Shown here in pieces: positions 57,968-63,354 of a DNA stretch of 63,354 bases. The stretch lies in the NCBI RefSeq assembly GCF_002086485.1, contig NZ_MVHF01000046.1, forward strand, positions 1 through 63,354. Reading direction: 5' to 3'. A program made the translations under genes and the position numbers. The DNA comes from Mycobacterium aquaticum. Lineage in GTDB: Bacteria > Actinomycetota > Actinomycetes > Mycobacteriales > Mycobacteriaceae. The first letter of the stretch is position 1, and every line of letters starts with the position of its first letter. The notes under the pieces were generated by a model. It was given only the letters and a program-made list of their open reading frames with translations, was not told the origin of the DNA and made no database searches.

Positions 57968-58981
57968 ATGGCCACCCACCGCGCAGTCCACGTCGACACG
58001 GCAGGCGCCCCGCTGCAGCTGACCGAAGTCGAGACCACTCCCCCGCCACCGGGCCATGTCCGCATCGACGTGCGGGCCTGCGGTGTGTGTGGCACCGACC
58101 GCGAGTTCGTCAGCGGCCACTTCCCGGCCATGACCTGGCCGCTGACGCCTGGGCACGAAATCGCGGGCACCATCGCCGAACTCGGCAGCGGCGTCGAGGA
58201 GTTCGGTGTCGGTGACTCGGTTGCCGTCGGCTGGTTCGGCGGCAACTGCAATCACTGCGCGCAGTGCCGCAAGGGCCAGTTCATGCACTGTCTCAATGGT
58301 CAGGTTCCCAGCTGGCAGTACCCGGGTGGCTATGCCGCTTCGGTGACCGTACCCGCCACCGCGTTGGCCCGGATCCCCGCCGGGCTGTCCTTCACCGAAG
58401 CCGCTCCGATGGGGTGCGCCGGTGTGACGACGTTCCAGGCGCTGCGGAGCAGCGAGGCGGTCGCGGGCGACCGGGTGGCGGTGCTGGGCGTGGGTGGCTT
58501 GGGCCACCTGGGCATCCAATTCGCCCGCGCCATGGGATTCGAGACCGTCGCCATTGCGCGCGGCGCCGACAAAGCAGCCGACGCCGAACGATTCGGCGCG
58601 CACCACTACATCGACTCGACGGCAGGGGATGTCAGCGAGGCGCTGCAGAAGCTCGGTGGCGTGAGCGTCGTGCTGGCGACCGCCGCGAATTCCGATGCGA
58701 TCGGCCAGACGATCGGCGGCCTGGCGCCCCAGGGCGAACTCATTGTGATCGGCGTGTCCGCCGACCCGCTGCCGATCAGTCCGCTGCACCTGATCACCCC
58801 GGCGCTGCGGGTCACCGGCCACCCGTCGGGCACGGCATCGCAGATCGAGGACACCATGCATTTCGCGCTGCTCAACAATGTTCGGGCCCAGATCCAGGAG
58901 TTTCCGCTGGAAGACGCGGCGGACGCCTACGCCGCGATGGCCGAGGGGCGGGCCCGCTATCGGGGAGTTCTCACGATTTGA
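57968..58981 (+). CDS. Zinc-dependent alcohol dehydrogenase
   Basis: MDR-family enzyme of 337 residues. The catalytic zinc ligands are Cys in ACGVCGTDRE and His in GHEIAG. The structural zinc site has four Cys in CNHCAQCRKGQFMHC (about residues 94-108). The dinucleotide motif is LGVGGLGHLGIQFA (about 176-189). This matches bacterial primary-alcohol dehydrogenases of the AdhP-like type. ACAGGAG lies before the ATG. It is separated by 158 bases and a palindrome from the upstream operon, so it may be independently controlled. Substrate in the island unknown. Confidence 0.92.
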   Translation: MATHRAVHVDTAGAPLQLTEVETTPPPPGHVRIDVRACGVCGTDREFVSGHFPAMTWPLTPGHEIAGTIAELGSGVEEFGVGDSVAVGWFGGNCNHCAQCRKGQFMHCLNGQVPSWQYPGGYAASVTVPATALARIPAGLSFTEAAPMGCAGVTTFQALRSSEAVAGDRVAVLGVGGLGHLGIQFARAMGFETVAIARGADKAADAERFGAHHYIDSTAGDVSEALQKLGGVSVVLATAANSDAIGQTIGGLAPQGELIVIGVSADPLPISPLHLITPALRVTGHPSGTASQIEDTMHFALLNNVRAQIQEFPLEDAADAYAAMAEGRARYRGVLTI

Positions 58982-59061
58982 GAAGCGTGTGAGGCTTTGC
59001 CTTTCAGCTACAAGCAAATTGGACGTGGCCCGCCGGGCAGCTTCGGGCCCACCATGGGGCA

Positions 59062-60213
59062 ATGCCGAAACACCCCTGGGCGCAGATCGTTCGAACTGCG
59101 GCCGTGCTGGGCGCGGCGATGGGCATCGGGCGCTTCGCGTACACGCCGATCCTGCCGTTGATGACCGCACATGCTCAGTTGTCCCCGCAGGCAGCCGGTC
59201 AATTGGCGACGGCCAACTACGTGGGCTACCTGCTCGGTGCGCTCGCGGGGACGTTCTCGCCCCGGCTGGCCCGGTCGGTGTCCGCCTGCCGAGCGTCGCT
59301 GCTGGTGCTGGTGGGGAGCCTGGTGGCAATGGCGTTGACCACCAACGTCATTGCGTGGGTTGCGTTGCGCACCTTGGCCGGTTTCGCCAGCGCGCTGGTG
59401 TTCGTCATCGCCGTCAACACTCTGCTGGACCGGTTGCACGACCATCCGGCGCATTTGGCGGGCTGGGCCTTCGGTGGCGTCGGTGTCGGTATCGCGGTCT
59501 CGGCTGTGCTGGTGTTCGCGCTTCCCGCGGACTGGCGGACCGCCTGGTGGGCGGCAGCTGCGTTGGCCGCGCTGTTGAGCGTGTCGGCGTGGTTCATGCC
59601 GCCCGCGCCCCAGGCGACCGCGGCGGTGACGAAAGCCGCTGAACACCAACCCACGAAGCGGCACACGCCTTTTGCCCTGCTGCTCATCAGCTACACCCTT
59701 GAAGGGGTGGGTTACATCATCGCAGGCACGTTCCTGGTCGCCGCGGTCGCGCAGCATTCCCCAGGACGGCTCGGCAACGGCACCTGGCTGCTGGTCGGTC
59801 TCGCGGTGATCCCGTCGGCGGTGCTGTGGGCCCGGTTGAGCTCGCGCTATTCGCATCCCGTGCTGCTCACCGCGGCGCTCATGCTGCAGGCCGCCGGAAT
59901 AGCGCTGGCCTGCACCGGTTCTGGCAGTGGCGCGCTCATCGGGGCAATCCTGTTCGGCGGCACGTTCATCGGCGTCAGCGTCCTGGCGCTGGCGGCCGGG
60001 CGGCTGCTGCAGTTCCCTGGCGCCGTCGCGCTGCTGACCGTGGGCTATTCGATCGGTCAGATCATCGGGCCGGTCGCCGTGTCACCGTTGCTGCACAATG
60101 GGTTTCAGCTCGCGTTGGTCGCCGGGTCGGTCATCGTCGTGCTGGCCGCCCTGACCGCGACCGCGATGGGGATCGTCGGGCGGCAACCACACGCCGTCCC
60201 CGTGGACGCCTAG
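59062..60213 (+). CDS. MFS transporter, YbfB/YjiJ family
   Basis: Membrane protein of 383 residues with about twelve hydrophobic helices. The start RTAAVLGAAMGIGRFAYTPI (about residues 12-31) is characteristic of the YbfB/YjiJ-type major facilitators, as is ANYVGYLLGALAG (about 53-65). The loop FSPRLARSVS corresponds to motif A. It may import the substrate of the island or export a product. Its last 132 bases overlap the 3' end of the convergent LysR gene, an unusually long tail overlap. Confidence 0.85.
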   Translation: MPKHPWAQIVRTAAVLGAAMGIGRFAYTPILPLMTAHAQLSPQAAGQLATANYVGYLLGALAGTFSPRLARSVSACRASLLVLVGSLVAMALTTNVIAWVALRTLAGFASALVFVIAVNTLLDRLHDHPAHLAGWAFGGVGVGIAVSAVLVFALPADWRTAWWAAAALAALLSVSAWFMPPAPQATAAVTKAAEHQPTKRHTPFALLLISYTLEGVGYIIAGTFLVAAVAQHSPGRLGNGTWLLVGLAVIPSAVLWARLSSRYSHPVLLTAALMLQAAGIALACTGSGSGALIGAILFGGTFIGVSVLALAAGRLLQFPGAVALLTVGYSIGQIIGPVAVSPLLHNGFQLALVAGSVIVVLAALTATAMGIVGRQPHAVPVDA

Positions 60214-61071
60214 ATCGCCTACATCACAGGTGAATACATCGATCAACGCGCGCACCGCAGCGTTGTCCTCGGCGCGGCGCCACACCAGCGACCAGGTCCA
60301 CAGCGGCGTCGGGGCGACGATCGGGCGCCGCACCAGGTCCCGGGGCAGTGGGGCGTCTTGGCCCTTGGGATTGTTGAGCACCGGCCGGCCCAGCCGACGG
60401 ACGTGCTCGAAGAACGTCGGTCCGGTGACACCCCCGTCGTCGGTGCGCATCAACCGTGCCCCCGTGTCCGCGGCAAACTCCTCGGCGTAGCGATTCCAGG
60501 ACGACCAGCTGGCCACGTCGGCGTCGACCAGCACCACCACGTCCTTGGCCGCGACCGGGCTGTCATCGGTGCCGACGCACAGCGCGTACAGCCGATCCAC
60601 GCCGATGAGGTGGGCCTGAAGCGACAGTTCGGCCAGGTCATCTGTGGGCACCCAGCAGATCGCCAGATCGAGGCTGCCGTCGGCGACCCTGGCCGCCTGG
60701 GTGTGCGACGGCATCACCCAGGTGTCCACCCGCAACTGGGCGACGCCGGCCGCCCGATCGGCCAGATCGGCGGGACGCCAATTGACGTAGCCGATCCGGA
60801 CCGGGTCGGAGACCGCCAATCCCGTTGCCTTTCTGCGGAATTCATCGGCATGCCGGACCAGCGCGCGAGCGTCGGGCAGCAGCGCCGCACCGGCCGGGGT
60901 GAGGGCCACCGACCGCCGGTCCCGATCGAAGAGACTGACCTTGAGGTCGCGCTCGAGCGCCTTGATCTGCTGAGACAGTGACGGGCCCGCGATGTGCAGG
61001 CGCTCCGCGGCCCGGCCGAAGTTCAACTCCTCGGCGACCACCACGAAGTACCGCAACTGGCGCAGTTCCAC
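60082..61071 (-). CDS. LysR-family transcriptional regulator
   Basis: Regulator of 329 residues. Residues 1-60 are the typical helix-turn-helix: MELRQLRYFVVVAEELNFGR, then AAERLHIAGPSLSQQIKALE. The inducer-binding domain follows (about 88-290). The last 45 residues (after ALIDVFTCDV) are polar, rich in Gly, Asp and Arg, and antisense to the MFS gene, so they look like read-through beyond the normal LysR end. The GTG start at 61071 is divergent from the SDR gene. It is the best candidate regulator of the 54.8-62.3 kb genes. Confidence 0.87.
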   Translation of the reverse strand: MELRQLRYFVVVAEELNFGRAAERLHIAGPSLSQQIKALERDLKVSLFDRDRRSVALTPAGAALLPDARALVRHADEFRRKATGLAVSDPVRIGYVNWRPADLADRAAGVAQLRVDTWVMPSHTQAARVADGSLDLAICWVPTDDLAELSLQAHLIGVDRLYALCVGTDDSPVAAKDVVVLVDADVASWSSWNRYAEEFAADTGARLMRTDDGGVTGPTFFEHVRRLGRPVLNNPKGQDAPLPRDLVRRPIVAPTPLWTWSLVWRRAEDNAAVRALIDVFTCDVGDLGVHGDGVWLPPDDPHRGRGQGGQHDDDRPGDQRELKPIVQQR

Positions 61072-61094
61072 CGTTGCAGACTAGTAGGCACTGC

Positions 61095-61108
61095 CTCCCA
61101 GCAGGGAG
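61095..61108. promoter_or_regulatory. Short inverted repeat between lysR and the SDR gene
   Basis: CTCCC-AGCA-GGGAG is a perfect repeat 24 bp upstream of the lysR start in the 118-bp divergent region. LysR proteins usually bind such dyads near their own promoter. The repeat is short, so the call is tentative. Confidence 0.35.
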
Positions 61109-61189
61109 CAAACCCGTCGTGACCTGCGGGAGTCACCGACCCCGACGCTCTGTTGTATCCGGCGACGGACCACGGAAAGGACCACGACC

Positions 61190-61903
61190 ATGAGCAACAC
61201 ACCAAAGGTAGCCATCATCACCGGGGCATCCCAGGGCATCGGCCAGGCGCTGGTCGCGGGCTACCGCAAGCTGGGCTATGCCGTCGTCGCCAACTCCCGC
61301 AGCATCGCGGCGAGCGACGACCCGATGGTGCTGACGGTTGCCGGCGACATCGGACAGCCGGGCGTCGGGCAGCGCGTCGTCGATGCCGCCATCGAGAGGT
61401 TCGGCCGCGTCGACACCATCGTCAACAACGCAGGCATCTTCATCTCCAAATCGTTCACCGACTACACCGACGACGACTACGACGCCATCACCGGGGTGAA
61501 CCTGCGCGGTTTCTTCGAACTGACCCGCGCCGGGATCGCCGCCGTCGAGGCGCACGGCGACGGTGGCCACGTCGTCACGATCTCCACGAGCCTGGTCGAT
61601 CAGGCCGACGCCCGGGTGCCCTCGGCGCTGGCATCCCTGACCAAGGGTGGGTTGAACGCAGCCACCAAAGCTCTGGCCATCGAGTACGCGACTCGCGGAA
61701 TCCGTTCCAACGCAGTAGCTCTGGGCACCATCCGGACGCCGATGCATGATCCTTCCACCTACGAATACCTGAACAAACTGCACCCGGTCGGTCACATGGG
61801 CGATATCGACGATGTGGTCGAGGCCGTGCTGTACTTGGAGAACGCCAAGTTCGTCACCGGCGAGATCCTGCATGTCGACGGAGGCCAAAGTGCCGGACAC
61901 TGA
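61190..61903 (+). CDS. SDR-fold protein lacking the catalytic tyrosine
   Basis: Short-chain dehydrogenase fold of 237 residues. TGASQGIG (residues 11-18) binds the cofactor and NNAG (about residue 79) is present. In the active-site helix the usual Tyr-x3-Lys reads ALASLTKGG: Lys152 is kept but the Tyr position is Ala148. The Ser region TISTSL is present. It may therefore be non-catalytic or use another base. The ATG follows GGAAAGGACC. It is divergent from the LysR gene and overlaps the NTF2-like gene by 14 bases. Confidence 0.82.
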   Translation: MSNTPKVAIITGASQGIGQALVAGYRKLGYAVVANSRSIAASDDPMVLTVAGDIGQPGVGQRVVDAAIERFGRVDTIVNNAGIFISKSFTDYTDDDYDAITGVNLRGFFELTRAGIAAVEAHGDGGHVVTISTSLVDQADARVPSALASLTKGGLNAATKALAIEYATRGIRSNAVALGTIRTPMHDPSTYEYLNKLHPVGHMGDIDDVVEAVLYLENAKFVTGEILHVDGGQSAGH

Positions 61904-62255
61904 GTCGATCCTTCGTGGGCTCCTCGATGAGTGGAAGGCCGGGGTCGACGGTCACGATCCGGGCCGGGTCGCCGCGGTGTTCACCGAGGGCGCGATCTTC
62001 CAGGGGTTGCGCCCGCACAGCGTGGGCCGGGCGGGCGTGTACGCCTACTACGACTCGCAGCCCGACGGGCTGACGGTGAACTACCGGTTCCACGAAACCC
62101 GCAGACCCGCCGCCGACGTCGCACTGGGTTACCTACGGGCGGACTTCACCCTTCCCGACGGGACGCCCATCCCACTGAATCTCAGCGTGCTGGCAACCGA
62201 GACCCCTGCGGGCTGGCGGATCGCCTTCTACCAGGTCAGCCCAGCGCAGGAATGA
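61890..62255 (+). CDS. NTF2/SnoaL-like protein
   Basis: Protein of 121 residues. The start helix ESILRGLLDEWKAGVDGHDP and the FTEGAIFQGLRPHSVGRAGV turn are typical of the SgcJ/EcaC or SnoaL-like cone fold. Later strands are VNYRFHETRRPAADVALGYL and LNLSVLATETPAGWRIAFYQ. It may be an isomerase, hydratase or binding protein. The GTG at 61890 follows a strong GGAGG site within the end of the SDR gene, which fixes the start; the two should be coupled. It overlaps the convergent F420-type gene by 20 bases. Confidence 0.8.
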   Translation: MPDTESILRGLLDEWKAGVDGHDPGRVAAVFTEGAIFQGLRPHSVGRAGVYAYYDSQPDGLTVNYRFHETRRPAADVALGYLRADFTLPDGTPIPLNLSVLATETPAGWRIAFYQVSPAQE

Positions 62256-63225
62256 CCTCACGCTCGAACAGCTCGATACCGGACCGGTCGTACGCGGCTT
62301 CGGGGAAGTACACGATCGCGTACTCACACCCGAGGTCGCGCAACCGCTTGAGCCGATCGACGACCTGTTCGGGGGTGCCGGTCGCGGAGTCCGATGAGGC
62401 CACATTGGCCAGCATGGCGTCGACGGCGGGCTCACCGGCCACCGGGACCTGACGTGCCCTGATACGCGCGAGGCGCTCGGCGACGTCGGATTCCGAAGTG
62501 CCGACGACGGCGTTGAAGTTGGCCGACCGCACGATCGCGCCGTAGTCGGTGCCGACATCTTTGCAGTGCTCGGCGAGGATCTGCGACTTGTGCGCGAATC
62601 CGTCCGGCTCGGACGTGAAATTCGTGTACTGCGCATACTTGGCCGCGATCCGCAACGTCACCTTCTCGCCACCTCCGGCGATCCACAGCGGAATACCGTC
62701 CTCCTGCAGCGGCTTCGGTGCCACGATCGCACCGTCGACCTGATAGTGCTTGCCGTCGATGCTGACCCGGCCGTCGCGCCACGCGTCGCGCATGATCTGC
62801 ACGCCCTCGTCGAGCCTGCCCAGCCGCACGCCCGCGGACGGGAAACCGTAACCGTAGGCCCGCCACTCGTGCTCGTACCAGCCACCGCCGATACCCATCT
62901 GCGCCCGGCCACCCGAGATGACGTCGACCGTTGCCGCGACCTTCGCCAGATACGCGGGGTTGCGGTAACTCATGGCCGTGCACATCTGCCCGAGCTTGAT
63001 GCGTGAGGTGGTCGCGGCATACGCCGCCATCAGCGTCCATGCCTCATGGGTGGCTTCGTCGGTGGGCACCGGCACGGTGTGGAAATGGTCGTACACCCAC
63101 AGCGAATCCCATTCGCCCGCGTCGGCGTACGCCGCCAGATCGCGCATCACCGGCCAATGTTGTTCGGTGGGTATGCCTACCAGGTCGAGTCGCCAGCCCT
63201 GCGGAATGAAGAGTCCAAAGCGCAT
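62236..63225 (-). CDS. F420-dependent LLM-class oxidoreductase
   Basis: Luciferase-like TIM-barrel protein of 329 residues. MRFGLFIPQGWRLD is the usual first strand, ADAGEWDSLWVYDHFHTVP (about residues 38-56) the F420 contact region, and GIGGGWYEHEWRAYGYGFPS the signature loop (about 113-132). IPLWIAGGGEKVTLRIAAKY is the phosphate-binding part. It probably uses F420 in a hydride transfer to an unknown substrate, possibly in this island. The ATG at 63225 gives the conserved start; another ATG 9 bases upstream is possible. Confidence 0.88.
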   Translation of the reverse strand: MRFGLFIPQGWRLDLVGIPTEQHWPVMRDLAAYADAGEWDSLWVYDHFHTVPVPTDEATHEAWTLMAAYAATTSRIKLGQMCTAMSYRNPAYLAKVAATVDVISGGRAQMGIGGGWYEHEWRAYGYGFPSAGVRLGRLDEGVQIMRDAWRDGRVSIDGKHYQVDGAIVAPKPLQEDGIPLWIAGGGEKVTLRIAAKYAQYTNFTSEPDGFAHKSQILAEHCKDVGTDYGAIVRSANFNAVVGTSESDVAERLARIRARQVPVAGEPAVDAMLANVASSDSATGTPEQVVDRLKRLRDLGCEYAIVYFPEAAYDRSGIELFEREVIPALG

Positions 63226-63295
63226 GGCTCTCATTCTGTCGCCGAGTGGCCGGTTATTGCACGCATTTTCGCGGGAGCGGGCTGTTGCGAAATTG

Positions 63296-63354
63296 GTAGG
63301 TGGTTGGCGCGGCGAGTTTTGGTGGTGGTGGTGGTGGGTAGCCGGGCGTGGGGT
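63296..63354. other. Low-complexity G/T-rich contig edge
   Basis: The last 60 bases include a GGT repeat (63321-63338) and G-rich runs, unlike the gene-dense sequence before it. It resembles the poor-quality edge at the other end and supports reading the window as one whole contig. Confidence 0.6.

Overview
The window looks like one complete contig from a rapidly growing mycobacterium (Mycolicibacterium type). The DNA is about two thirds G+C, and genes typically overlap as ATGA or GTGA. Characteristic mycobacterial genes are present: gltA2, citA, fprB, a SepH homologue, rpfA behind a c-di-AMP riboswitch, the moaA2/D2/E2-mog-moaC2 set, cspB, a bacterial XPB helicase, mycothiol- and F420-linked enzymes and a CDGP-type secreted protein. 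From memory, roughly 10.9-43.6 kb follows the M. tuberculosis Rv0896-Rv0861c order in reverse, without the PE/PPE and fadE10 genes. Both ends of the sequence are G-rich junk typical of contig edges. No tRNA, rRNA, IS element, CRISPR array or phage gene was seen.

Layout. (1) 0.2-8.4 kb: amine or amino-alcohol catabolism by gamma-glutamylation. It holds an APC permease, a convergent FadR-type repressor, a gamma-glutamyl hydrolase, an SDR, a glutamine-synthetase-like ligase, an aldehyde dehydrogenase, a Leu/Val-type amino acid dehydrogenase and a small ACT-like protein. There is no PuuB-type oxidase, so the SDR suggests an amino-alcohol substrate. (2) 8.4-10.8 kb: MarR repressor, DHA2 drug exporter, YbaK deacylase. 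(3) 10.9-19.1 kb: gltA2, TetR regulator, MFS, pdxH, citA, a maleylpyruvate-isomerase-like protein, a VOC protein, pnuC-nadR. (4) 19.1-33.4 kb: fprB with an AurF-like di-iron oxygenase, Map, serC, SepH, an F420 enzyme, a methyltransferase, an rRNA methylase with MarR, DUF2537, DUF2530, SRPBCC, DUF3027, MFS, DUF2771, a GST-like reductase, cspB. (5) 33.5-43.6 kb: molybdopterin synthesis genes flanking rpfA, then a helicase-associated protein, a membrane esterase and XPB.

(6) 43.6-48.0 kb: a frameshifted cytochrome P450, a cupin, small membrane and secreted proteins, and an XRE regulator. (7) 48.2-63.2 kb: an accessory catabolic island. One tightly overlapping plus-strand operon has two alpha/beta hydrolases (one fused to an NTF2-like domain), two paralogous metallo-beta-lactamase-fold hydrolases, a flavin reductase and an unrecognised protein. 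A thiolase lies opposite it. A second operon has a tandem muconolactone-isomerase-like protein, an MmgE/PrpD protein and a nitronate-monooxygenase-like protein, followed by a zinc alcohol dehydrogenase and an MFS transporter. A LysR regulator, an SDR without the catalytic tyrosine, an NTF2-like protein and an F420-type oxidoreductase close the island. Its substrate is not evident.

The most interesting signals are: the permease-to-ACT gamma-glutamyl cluster without an oxidase; the 48-63 kb island with its duplicated and fused enzymes; a 22-23 bp motif at exactly the same distance (49 bp) from the start codons of the AurF-like and P450 genes; the layered leader of rpfA; and several perfect inverted repeats in divergent promoters. 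All family calls come from reading the sequence and from memory; no searches were run.
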